A DNA stretch of 7,195 nt, from assembly GCF_934190855.1 (NCBI RefSeq), contig NZ_CAKPTN010000084.1:1-7195 (forward strand). The letters run 5' to 3'. This document shows positions 1 through 6,351 of the stretch, one piece after another. The DNA comes from an uncultured Veillonella sp. (GTDB taxonomy: Bacteria > Bacillota > Negativicutes > Veillonellales > Veillonellaceae). Position 1 is the first letter of the stretch. Every line of letters begins with the position of its first letter. The translations under genes were made by a program, and so were the position numbers. The notes below the pieces were generated by a model that worked only from the letters and a program-made list of their open reading frames with translations, ran no database searches and was not told where the DNA came from.

Positions 1-177
1 ATTTTAGATGAAATTAAAAAGAATGTTGAAAGTCGCGATGAAATGGATAAGAATCGAGAAGAATCTCCATTAGTATGCGTTGATGATGCAGTAGTTGTAG
101 ATTCTAGCGATATGGATTTCGATGAAACTGTGGCATTTATTTTAAAATTAATACAGGAGACTATTGATCATGAATAA
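1..177 (+). CDS. cmk: Cytidylate kinase, C-terminal fragment (5' end outside window)
   Basis: The first 58 codons visible, ending in TAA, are the tail of a cytidylate kinase, which phosphorylates CMP and dCMP to the diphosphates with ATP in the cytoplasm. The fragment shows the family's C-terminal signature: S-R-D at residues 11-13 and R19 of the visible part (the lid-region R-D...D..R pattern), then SPL at 22-24, DDA at 28-30 and the D-S-S-D-M run, which corresponds to the usual 'DA..IDTS.M' segment. It closes with the final helix found in Cmk proteins. The nucleotide-binding P-loop half lies upstream of the window. The gene overlaps plsC by 8 nt, so the two are probably cotranscribed and translationally coupled. 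The cmk-plsC-ispH-S1 order resembles the Firmicute arrangement in which cmk sits next to an S1-domain gene. Confidence 0.88.
   Translation: MLDEIKKNVESRDEMDKNREESPLVCVDDAVVVDSSDMDFDETVAFILKLIQETIDHE
155..160 (+). promoter_or_regulatory. Ribosome binding site deciding the plsC start
   Basis: AGGAGA lies inside the last codons of cmk. The spacing of AGGAG to the ATG at 170 is 10 nt, which is acceptable. The spacing to the in-frame TTG at 164 is only 4 nt, so the ATG is the better start. Confidence 0.6.
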
Positions 178-790
178 ATTATCTACCTGGTTATGGCGCA
201 CCGCCTTCTGGTTACGCTATAAGGTGGGTTATGGATTGAAAGTATACGGTCGTGATAATTTCCCTATGGAAGGTCCTGTTATCGTAGTACCGAATCACTT
301 AAGTAATAATGATCCACCTATCTGTGGCTATGCATTACCTAGACATGTACATTTTATGGCAAAACAAGAATTGTTTGTGAATCCCATTTCTCGCTTTATT
401 TGTACATGGCTTGGTGCGTTCCCATTAAATCGAGGTGCTATTGATAAAGTTGCTATCCGCCATGCTATGGGGCTCCTTAAAGATAACAAGGTATTAGGTA
501 TCTTTGCTGAAGGTAACCGTCAAAAAAGTGGTAAACTTGGTAAATTTCACGATGGAGCGGCATCTATTGCACTAAGGACTGGTGTTAGCATTGTGCCTGT
601 AGCTATTATTGGGTCTTATAATATGGAGCGAGATAAGGTTGCTTGTATTATTGGAAAACCAATACCTGTAGAAAAGGAAAAGGCTACTCCAGAAGCTATA
701 AAAAAAGTAAATGATCAAGTTAAAGGTGAAATCCAACGAATGATTGATTCTTATCATGAAAATCGTGTAGAGGAGACTTTATGGAAATAA
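170..790 (+). CDS. plsC: 1-acyl-sn-glycerol-3-phosphate acyltransferase (PlsC family)
   Basis: A 206-residue membrane-associated acyltransferase of the LPLAT family, predicted to acylate the sn-2 position of lysophosphatidic acid to give phosphatidic acid. Visible motifs are the catalytic HX4D box (NHLSNNDP, H43 and D48), the FPLNRG block at 84-89 for glycerophosphate binding, an AEGNRQ block at 113-118 in place of the usual PEGTRS, and VPVAI at 142-146. The N-terminal 20 residues are aromatic and basic (WLWRTAFWLRYK), typical of interfacial membrane attachment. Length is near the short end for the family. I chose the ATG at 170 because AGGAG at 155-159 is 10 nt upstream; the in-frame TTG at 164 would be only 4 nt from it. 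The gene overlaps cmk by 8 nt and ispH by 10 nt. The exact acyl acceptor is inferred from the family; a related lysophospholipid acyltransferase role cannot be excluded. Confidence 0.9.
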   Translation: MNKLSTWLWRTAFWLRYKVGYGLKVYGRDNFPMEGPVIVVPNHLSNNDPPICGYALPRHVHFMAKQELFVNPISRFICTWLGAFPLNRGAIDKVAIRHAMGLLKDNKVLGIFAEGNRQKSGKLGKFHDGAASIALRTGVSIVPVAIIGSYNMERDKVACIIGKPIPVEKEKATPEAIKKVNDQVKGEIQRMIDSYHENRVEETLWK

Positions 791-2679
791 TTTTGGCTGA
801 AAACCATGGTTTTTGCTATGGTGTAAAAAGAGCTGTTGAAATGGCGAATGAAGCCGCTAATAGTGATGGTAAAAGCTATACATTGGGACCTATTATTCAT
901 AATCCTCAAGTTGTAGGTCGCCTTGAAGATAAAGGGGTTAGTCCTGTTCAAGAAGTATCTGACATTGAAGAAGGGACAATGATTATTCGATCTCATGGTG
1001 TTGGTCCTGCTATTTATGAAGAGGCAGAAGGAAAGGGCTTACATATTGTTGATGCCACATGTCCACATGTAAAAAAGGCACAACAAGATGCAAAATCTGT
1101 CATTGAAGAGGGGATGACTTTGGTGATTTTGGGCGAAAAAAACCATCCTGAGGTCAAAAGCATCAATTTGTGGGCGAATAACGAAGGTATAATCATAGAA
1201 GATGAAGAATCCGCCGAAAAACTACAAATTGTGGAAAAAATGGGTGTTGTTGTACAAACAACCTTTTCACAATTCAAATTTAACAGTATAATAGACATAT
1301 TAGAGAAAAAATCTAAGAATCTTAAGGTTTTCAAAACGATATGCAATGCAACGCAAGAACGACAGAACTCTGCCGTTGAATTAGCACGTAATGTAGATCT
1401 TATGATTGTGATAGGTGGCAAGAACAGCGGCAATACAAACCGATTGGCAGAGGTTTGTCGTGACGTTGGATGTACAACATATCACATTGAAACTTCTACT
1501 GAATTACAACTGGAATGGTTTAACCGAGTACAGACGGTAGGAGTAACAGCAGGAGCATCGACTCCCGACTGGATTATTAAGGAGGTCATTGAGACAATGA
1601 AAGATTTTGCAGAATTATTAGCAGCCGAAGGTCAAGAAGAATTTAAGAAAGGGAACGTTGTAGAAGGTACAGTAGTTCAAGTTGAAGATGAACGTGCTTA
1701 TGTATCTTTTGGCTACAAAACTGAAGCCATTTTGAACAGAACTGAAATTTCTTATCCAGCACCAGAATCTGCCAAAGATGTGTTAAAAAATGGTGATGAA
1801 ATTAAAGCAGTTATCATGAACCACATCAAAGAAGATAATCCTATTTATCTTTCCATGACTCGCTTGGCTAAAGATGAAGATTGGCAATATGTTATCGAAG
1901 CACAAGAAAAAGATGAAGCTATCGTATGTAAAGGTATTGATGCTATCCCAGCAGGTTTGGTAGTAACAGTTAAATCCCTTCGTGGTTTCATTCCATTGTC
2001 CCAAGGTGATGTTCACTTCGTGAAATCCTTGGACAACTTGGTAGGTACAGAATTCGAAGCAAAAGTACTTGAAATCGACGAAAAGAAAAACCGTTTGGTT
2101 CTTTCCCGTCGTGCAGTATTAGAAGTTGAACGTCAAGCTAAATTAGCTGAAGCATTGCAAAATATCAACGTTGGCGAAAACTATAAAGGTATCGTTCGTA
2201 AAATCATGCCTTATGGTGCTTTCGTAGATATCGGTGGTATTGAAGGTTTACTTCATATTTCCGACATTTCTTGGCAAAAAATCAAAAAAGTGGAAGATGT
2301 TCTTTCCGTTGGTCAAGAAATCGAAGTTAAATTACAATCTTTCGACGCTGAAAGCAACAAATTATCCTTATCCTTGAAAGCTTTGTCTAAGAGCCCATGG
2401 GACGTAGCTGAAGAAACATTGCATGTTGGCGATGTTATCAACGGTAAAGTTGTTCGTTTGGTAGCTTACGGTGCATTCGTAGCTGTTAACGACGACATTC
2501 AAGGTTTACTTCACATTTCCCAAATTACAAAACAACGTAATGCGAAAGTTGAAGATTACTTGAACCGCGGTCAAGAAGTTGAAGTTAAAATCATTTCTCT
2601 TAACAAAGATGAAAAGAAATTGGGTTTGGCTTTGACTGAAATGATGGAATCCAAAGAAACTGCAGAAGACGCTGAATAA
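781..2679 (+). CDS. ispH-rpsA: Fusion: 4-hydroxy-3-methylbut-2-enyl diphosphate reductase (IspH) plus four-domain S1 RNA-binding protein
   Basis: A 632-residue fusion. Residues 1-about 272 are IspH, the [4Fe-4S] enzyme of the MEP pathway that reduces HMBPP to IPP and DMAPP. The cluster cysteines are C12 (GFCYGV), C94 (DATCPH) and C188 (KTICNAT). Substrate-pocket residues appear as H40, H73, H122, E124 (NHPEV), T160-T161, SGNTN at 216-220 and S260 (GAST). Residues 273-632 carry four S1 OB-folds at about 289-360, 377-444, 464-532 and 548-618; the third and fourth share YGAFV and GLLHIS and are the most canonical. An acidic tail follows. The S1 half probably binds mRNA at the ribosome, as ribosomal protein S1 does. 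The ATG at 781 has AGGAG at 771-775. The same fusion is known in some Clostridia and Negativicutes, so this is not an assembly error. A strong internal start lies at the junction, and codon use differs between the halves. Confidence 0.93.
   Translation: MEIILAENHGFCYGVKRAVEMANEAANSDGKSYTLGPIIHNPQVVGRLEDKGVSPVQEVSDIEEGTMIIRSHGVGPAIYEEAEGKGLHIVDATCPHVKKAQQDAKSVIEEGMTLVILGEKNHPEVKSINLWANNEGIIIEDEESAEKLQIVEKMGVVVQTTFSQFKFNSIIDILEKKSKNLKVFKTICNATQERQNSAVELARNVDLMIVIGGKNSGNTNRLAEVCRDVGCTTYHIETSTELQLEWFNRVQTVGVTAGASTPDWIIKEVIETMKDFAELLAAEGQEEFKKGNVVEGTVVQVEDERAYVSFGYKTEAILNRTEISYPAPESAKDVLKNGDEIKAVIMNHIKEDNPIYLSMTRLAKDEDWQYVIEAQEKDEAIVCKGIDAIPAGLVVTVKSLRGFIPLSQGDVHFVKSLDNLVGTEFEAKVLEIDEKKNRLVLSRRAVLEVERQAKLAEALQNINVGENYKGIVRKIMPYGAFVDIGGIEGLLHISDISWQKIKKVEDVLSVGQEIEVKLQSFDAESNKLSLSLKALSKSPWDVAEETLHVGDVINGKVVRLVAYGAFVAVNDDIQGLLHISQITKQRNAKVEDYLNRGQEVEVKIISLNKDEKKLGLALTEMMESKETAEDAE
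1579..1599 (+). promoter_or_regulatory. Candidate internal translation start for a free S1 protein
   Basis: AAGGAGGT (1579-1586), a full complement to the 16S anti-Shine-Dalgarno sequence, is followed after 10 nt by ATG at 1597, in frame with the fusion (Met273). Met273 is the first residue after the IspH fold. The peptide that begins there, MKDFAELLAAEG, resembles the N-terminus of ribosomal protein S1 as I recall it from E. coli (M..SFAQLFEESL). Initiation here would give a 360-residue, four-domain S1 protein. The motif also encodes K-E-V of the conserved IspH C-terminal helix, so coincidence is possible. However, AAG, GAG and GTC are the less used synonyms in this gene. Use of the site in the cell is inferred. 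Confidence 0.5.
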
Positions 2680-2694
2680 TTCATTGTCTAATAT

Positions 2695-2728
2695 AAGGCT
2701 AACCAAGGTTTACTTGGTTAGCCTTTTT
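2695..2728 (+). terminator. Rho-independent terminator after the ispH-rpsA fusion
   Basis: The arms AAGGCTAACCAAG (2695-2707) and CTTGGTTAGCCTT (2713-2725) pair perfectly over 13 bp around a 5-nt loop (GTTTA). They run into five T residues at 2724-2728. The hairpin begins 15 nt after the fusion stop codon and closes the cmk-plsC-ispH/rpsA transcription unit. Confidence 0.93.
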
Positions 2729-2756
2729 GCGTACTTTACGTAGAATATGATAAAAT
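2727..2756 (+). promoter_or_regulatory. Probable sigma-A-type promoter for der-plsY-gpsA
   Basis: TAAAAT at 2751-2756 is preceded by TG at 2748-2749, making an extended -10 element. TTGCGT at 2727-2732 is a moderate -35 match at 18-nt spacing and overlaps the last T residues of the preceding terminator. The der start lies about 36 nt downstream of the -10 box. This is assigned by consensus matching only. Confidence 0.55.
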
Positions 2757-2792
2757 ATAGTAATGTATTAGATTAGATAATGAGGTGAAACT

Positions 2793-4127
2793 ATGGCAAA
2801 ACCATTAGTGGCCGTTGTAGGCCGTCCAAATGTAGGTAAATCTACACTTTTCAATGCCATTGTTAATAAACGTATCTCTATTGTCGAAGATATTCCAGGT
2901 GTTACGCGAGACCGAATTTACTTCGATGCAGAGTGGTTAAATCGTGAGTTTACAATGATCGATACAGGTGGTATCGAATTCATCACTGAAAATAGTCATG
3001 TTATTCCAAAAATGATGCGATTACAAGCTGAATTGGCTATCGAAGAAGCGGATGTAATCTTATTTGTCGTTGATGGTAAACAAGGTATTGTACCAGCTGA
3101 TGAAGAGGTTGCTAATATTTTGCGCGCCAGTGGTAAACCTGTAGTTCTTGTAGTTAATAAGATTGATAGTGTGAACCAAGAGCCTAATATTTACGAATTT
3201 TACAATCTTGGTTTAGGTGATCCTATTGGTATTTCTGCAAAAAATCTAATGAATTTAGGTGATTTGCTTGATGACACAGTGAAACATTTCCCTCCTGTAG
3301 GTACTAATGTGGATGACGAAGATACAATTCACGTCGCCATTATTGGTCGTCCTAATGTGGGCAAATCTTCTTTGACGAATGCCTTATTAGGTCAAGATCG
3401 TGTTATCGTATCTGATGTAGCAGGTACTACTCGTGATTCCATCGATACATATTGGACACATGGAGACCAAAAATTTGTACTCATCGATACAGCCGGTATG
3501 CGTCGTAAGTCTAAAATTGATGAAGCTGTAGAACGCTATAGTATTGTACGTTCTTTGCGATCTGTAGACCGTTCTGATATCGTTGTTCTTGTACTAGACG
3601 CACAAGATGGTGTTACCGAGCAAGACAAGAAGATTGCAGGCTATGCGTATGAAGCAGGTAAGGGTGTAGTCATTGTTGTTAATAAATGGGATCTTGTTGA
3701 AAAAGACGATAAAACAACATTGCGCTTTACTGAAGATATTTATGAAGAATTAGGTTTCTTACAATTTGCACCAATTCTTTTTGCATCTGCTTTAACTAAA
3801 CAACGTATACATCGATTAGCAGATATGCTGAAATTCGTATCTGAACAACAATATCGTCGCGTATCAACTGGTACGTTGAATCAATTGTTACAAGATGCTC
3901 AAACAGTAAATCCAGTACCATCTCGCAATGGTAGAATTCCTAAGATTTACTACATGACACAAGCAAGTGTTAAGCCACCGACATTCATTTTATTTGTAAA
4001 TGAACCTGAGTTAATTCACTTCTCATATATGCGTTTCTTAGAGAATCGATTGCGTGAGTCTTTCGGCTTTGAAGGTACTCCAATTCGCTTAGTATTACGT
4101 GGTAAGAAACGGGATGATGAAGACTAA
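2793..4127 (+). CDS. der: Ribosome biogenesis GTPase Der (EngA), tandem GTPase domains
   Basis: A 444-residue essential GTPase that helps mature the 50S ribosomal subunit. Two G domains stand in tandem. The first has the P-loop GRPNVGKS at 10-17, a PGVTRD switch at 35-40, DTGG at 57-60, NKID at 122-125 and SAK at 148-150. An acidic linker (about 172-178) leads to the second: GRPNVGKS at 185-192, AGTTRD at 210-215, DTAG at 232-235, NKWD at 297-300 and the SAL-type G5 at 332-334. Residues about 352-440 form the C-terminal KH-like domain typical of Der, ending in a basic then acidic tail. The length matches the family. GAGGTG sits 5 nt before the ATG. It is the first gene after the upstream terminator and overlaps plsY by one base (TAATG), so the translation of plsY is probably coupled to it. 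Confidence 0.97.
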   Translation: MAKPLVAVVGRPNVGKSTLFNAIVNKRISIVEDIPGVTRDRIYFDAEWLNREFTMIDTGGIEFITENSHVIPKMMRLQAELAIEEADVILFVVDGKQGIVPADEEVANILRASGKPVVLVVNKIDSVNQEPNIYEFYNLGLGDPIGISAKNLMNLGDLLDDTVKHFPPVGTNVDDEDTIHVAIIGRPNVGKSSLTNALLGQDRVIVSDVAGTTRDSIDTYWTHGDQKFVLIDTAGMRRKSKIDEAVERYSIVRSLRSVDRSDIVVLVLDAQDGVTEQDKKIAGYAYEAGKGVVIVVNKWDLVEKDDKTTLRFTEDIYEELGFLQFAPILFASALTKQRIHRLADMLKFVSEQQYRRVSTGTLNQLLQDAQTVNPVPSRNGRIPKIYYMTQASVKPPTFILFVNEPELIHFSYMRFLENRLRESFGFEGTPIRLVLRGKKRDDED

Positions 4128-4723
4128 TGGATATTATGATTATCGTTTATGCTGTATTAGCATATTTTATTGGTTCAATTCCTAGTGGTTTAATAATTGG
4201 CAAAACCTTCTTTAATACAGATGTACGCCAATATGGATCAAAGAATATAGGTGCTACTAATACATATCGTGTTATCGGTCTTAAAGCTGCCTTACCAGTG
4301 TTTTTATGTGATGCTTTAAAAGGTGCTGCTGGAGTAATATTATTATCCTCCTATGGACCTATGTATATGATTTTAGGCGGTATCCTAGCTATGATGGGTC
4401 ATAACTGGTCTATATTCTTAGGGTTCAAGGGTGGTCGTGGCGTTGCTACCGGTTTAGGTGTTCTTATTGCACTTTCTCCGTTAGTAGCATTGATTTGCTT
4501 CCTTGTGTGGGGCGTCATCGTATATTTCACTAAGCTTGTATCCTTAGGTTCTATCGTAGCTGCTGCATTGGTACCTGTATTGATGTACATCACAGGTGAA
4601 TCTTACTGGTTTGTTGGCTTTGGTGGATTAGCTGCATTATTTGTTATTGTTCGCCACTGGGATAATATTAAGCGTCTACTTGCTGGTAATGAGTTAAAAG
4701 TAGAACGTATTAAAAAGGATTAA
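4127..4723 (+). CDS. plsY: Acyl-phosphate:glycerol-3-phosphate acyltransferase PlsY
   Basis: A 198-residue polytopic membrane protein that transfers an acyl chain from acyl-phosphate to the sn-1 position of glycerol-3-phosphate, the first step of phospholipid synthesis in most bacteria. The family's cytoplasmic motifs are all visible: GSIPSG at 16-21 with GSKNIGATNTYR at 37-48, GHNW at 91-94 followed by FKGGRGVATG at 100-109, and RHWDNIKRLLAGNE at 176-189. Hydrophobic segments at about 2-24, 52-75, 79-98, 108-134, 138-156 and 160-175 agree with a multi-pass topology. The ATG at 4127 shares its A with the der stop codon; only a weak purine-rich stretch precedes it, so coupling to der likely matters. 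A second in-frame ATG at 4136 is possible but has no better binding site. gpsA, which makes its substrate, lies 3 nt downstream. Confidence 0.96.
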   Translation: MDIMIIVYAVLAYFIGSIPSGLIIGKTFFNTDVRQYGSKNIGATNTYRVIGLKAALPVFLCDALKGAAGVILLSSYGPMYMILGGILAMMGHNWSIFLGFKGGRGVATGLGVLIALSPLVALICFLVWGVIVYFTKLVSLGSIVAAALVPVLMYITGESYWFVGFGGLAALFVIVRHWDNIKRLLAGNELKVERIKKD

Positions 4724-4726
4724 TGT

Positions 4727-5725
4727 ATGAATGTTGTTGTTATCGGCTCTGGTAGTTGGGGAACAGCCCTTGCTATTAAATCCGTTTTAGCTGGAAATAC
4801 TACAACTTTATATTGTCGTCGTCCAGAATTTGCTGATCAATTGGCTACGGATTTAGAAAATAAAGATTATTTGCCAGGTGTAGCGCTACCTAAAGAGTTA
4901 CAATATAGCTCTGATTTAGAGTCTTCTATTAGGAATGCAGAAGTTGTTTTAATGGTTACTCCTTCTGTACATGTGCGTACTAGCTTAGAGTCTATAAAAC
5001 CTTATGCACATAAAAACCAATCTTATATTCTTTGTTCCAAAGGTGTGGAACGAACAACAGGTAAATTATTGACCACTGTAATGAAAGAGGTTCTTAGTCC
5101 AGTAGGTTGTCACTTAGCTGTTTTATCTGGACCAAATCATGCAGAAGAGATTGGTCGTAATTTACCGGCTGCTTCTGTATTGAGTACAGAGAATTTAGAG
5201 GTGGCTACTACACTTCAAAAAGCGTTATGTAGTCAAAACTTTAGAATATATGCCAATACTGACATTATAGGTGTTGAACTTGCTGGTGCGACAAAGAATA
5301 TTATTGCCCTTGCTGCAGGTATCGTTGATGGTCTTAAACTAGGTGATAATTGCAAAGCCTTGTTATTAACGAGAGGTCTTCATGAGATGACTCGCTTTGG
5401 GGTAGCCTTAGGTGCTCAGAAAGAAACTTACGCTGGTCTTGCAGGTATGGGTGATTTGATTGCTACTTGCATGAGTCTTCATGGTCGTAACCGTGCGGCA
5501 GGTCAAAAGTTAGCAGATGGTAAGACGATGGACTACATCATTAACAATACAAATATGGTGGTGGAAGGTTTCTTTGCCACAGATATTGTGTATAAAATGG
5601 CTTGTGAACATCAAATTGAAATGCCTATAACTAAAGCTTTGTACGAAATTTTATATGAAGAGAAGTCTCCTGCTTTAGCCTTAGCTGAGCTAATGGGACG
5701 CGATATTAAAATTGAAGTATCATAA
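4727..5725 (+). CDS. gpsA: NAD(P)+-dependent glycerol-3-phosphate dehydrogenase
   Basis: A 332-residue cytoplasmic enzyme that reduces dihydroxyacetone phosphate to sn-glycerol-3-phosphate, the backbone for phospholipids. The N-terminal Rossmann fold shows GSGSWGTALA at 7-16 for dinucleotide binding and the VTPS segment at 77-80. SKG at 104-106 carries the conserved substrate-site lysine (K105). SGPNHAEE at 134-141 is the family's SGP box. The C-terminal helical domain holds the catalytic lysine K190 in GATKN, GMGDL at 240-244, RN at 254-255 and VVEG at 278-281. Length is normal for GpsA. The start ATG at 4727 has AAAGGA at 4714-4719 seven bases upstream, inside the plsY 3' end. The gap to plsY is 3 nt, so enzyme and consumer are made together. 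A weak hairpin overlaps the stop codon. Confidence 0.97.
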   Translation: MNVVVIGSGSWGTALAIKSVLAGNTTTLYCRRPEFADQLATDLENKDYLPGVALPKELQYSSDLESSIRNAEVVLMVTPSVHVRTSLESIKPYAHKNQSYILCSKGVERTTGKLLTTVMKEVLSPVGCHLAVLSGPNHAEEIGRNLPAASVLSTENLEVATTLQKALCSQNFRIYANTDIIGVELAGATKNIIALAAGIVDGLKLGDNCKALLLTRGLHEMTRFGVALGAQKETYAGLAGMGDLIATCMSLHGRNRAAGQKLADGKTMDYIINNTNMVVEGFFATDIVYKMACEHQIEMPITKALYEILYEEKSPALALAELMGRDIKIEVS

Positions 5726-5740
5726 ATAAAAGATACTTTT
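5715..5740 (+). terminator. Possible weak hairpin terminator at the end of gpsA
   Basis: AAGTATC (5715-5721) can pair with GATACTT (5732-5738) around a 10-nt A-rich loop that contains the gpsA stop codon. A short T run (5737-5740) follows. The stem is AT-rich and only 7 bp, much weaker than the terminator at 2695, so it may allow read-through or have no role. Confidence 0.3.
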
Positions 5741-5778
5741 AATTTGGTTATTTATATACTATAATTAATGAGTATAAT
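5737..5778 (+). promoter_or_regulatory. Candidate promoter region upstream of rsmD
   Basis: The 67-nt AT-rich gap between gpsA and rsmD holds two exact TATAAT hexamers, at 5760-5765 and 5773-5778. The first has TTTTAA (5737-5742) at 17-nt spacing, a poor -35; the second has no convincing -35. A local promoter for rsmD-coaD is plausible, but such boxes arise easily in AT-rich DNA. Confidence 0.4.
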
Positions 5779-5792
5779 CTTGTGAGGGTTGT

Positions 5793-6344
5793 ATGCGAAT
5801 TATTGGCGGAACTGCGAAGGGACATGCTATAAAAGCACCTAAAGGGGTTGATACTAGACCTACACTTGATCGTGTTCGGGAAAGTGTGTTTAATGTATTA
5901 GCTAACAGAGGCATATTTGGTACAGACGTACTAGATATATTTTCTGGCACAGGTGCAGTAGCAATTGAAGCCTTAAGTCGTGGTGCAGCACATGCAGTAG
6001 CGGTAGACTTTAAAACGGGAAAATTAATTTTAGAGAATGCTAAACATTGTCGTGTGGATGATCGGTTAGAAATTATTCCGAAGAAACTTTCACAATTAAA
6101 AAATTATATAGTGGGACGACAGTTCGATTATATTTTTTCTGATCCGCCATATGAGAATGGATTTATACAAGACACCATAGATTTGGTTGTGACCTATGAT
6201 TTATTAAAGCCTGAAGGTGTATTATTACTAGAGCATCATAAGGATGAGGTTTTTAGTTTACCTGAATCATGGGAGTGTATAAAAGAACAGAAATTTGGTT
6301 ATACGATGGTTTCCTATTTTGTAAACACAGCTGAAAGGAGCTAA
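5793..6344 (+). CDS. rsmD: 16S rRNA (guanine(966)-N2)-methyltransferase RsmD
   Basis: A 183-residue SAM-dependent methyltransferase predicted to methylate G966 of 16S rRNA on the assembling 30S subunit. It opens with the family hallmark MRIIGGTAKG, followed by RPTLDRVRE at 22-30. The SAM-binding motif I is LDIFSGTGAVAIEALSRG at 47-64, D72 is the likely acidic residue that contacts the SAM ribose, and the N-methyltransferase catalytic motif DPPY is at 117-120. Length is typical. The ATG at 5793 matches the canonical family N-terminus and follows GAGGG at 5784-5788 by only 4 nt, a slightly short spacing. coaD begins 4 nt after its stop codon. The rsmD-coaD pair is widely conserved in bacteria, which supports both assignments. 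Base composition matches its neighbours. Confidence 0.95.
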   Translation: MRIIGGTAKGHAIKAPKGVDTRPTLDRVRESVFNVLANRGIFGTDVLDIFSGTGAVAIEALSRGAAHAVAVDFKTGKLILENAKHCRVDDRLEIIPKKLSQLKNYIVGRQFDYIFSDPPYENGFIQDTIDLVVTYDLLKPEGVLLLEHHKDEVFSLPESWECIKEQKFGYTMVSYFVNTAERS

Positions 6345-6351
6345 TCCTGTG
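6335..6351 (+). promoter_or_regulatory. Ribosome binding site and GTG start of coaD
   Basis: AAGGAG (6335-6340) lies 8 nt before the GTG at 6349. The binding site sits within the last codons of rsmD. GTG is the only start that gives the conserved CoaD N-terminus, and it is the only non-ATG start in the window. Confidence 0.8.

Noticed and set aside
164..169. TTG start for plsC, adding two residues before the ATG
   Set aside because: The TTG would be only 4 nt from the AGGAG, too close; the ATG at 170 has a normal 10-nt spacing.
1014..1433. 139-codon open frame on the - strand
   Set aside because: It lies wholly inside the IspH coding region, has no family features or ribosome binding site worth noting, and its composition is what antisense reading of that gene gives.
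2213..2520. Near-identical short DNA repeats (for example 2245-2262 and 2503-2520, differing at one base)
   Set aside because: They encode the same GLLHIS stretch in the third and fourth S1 domains, so they reflect protein domain duplication rather than a mobile or regulatory repeat.
3339..3368. Repeat of the 2820-2840 region within der
   Set aside because: Both encode the GRPNVGKS P-loop of the two GTPase domains, which is normal for Der.
4136..4138. Second in-frame ATG as the plsY start
   Set aside because: It has no better ribosome binding site, and the TAATG overlap at 4127 is a typical coupled start; it changes only three residues.
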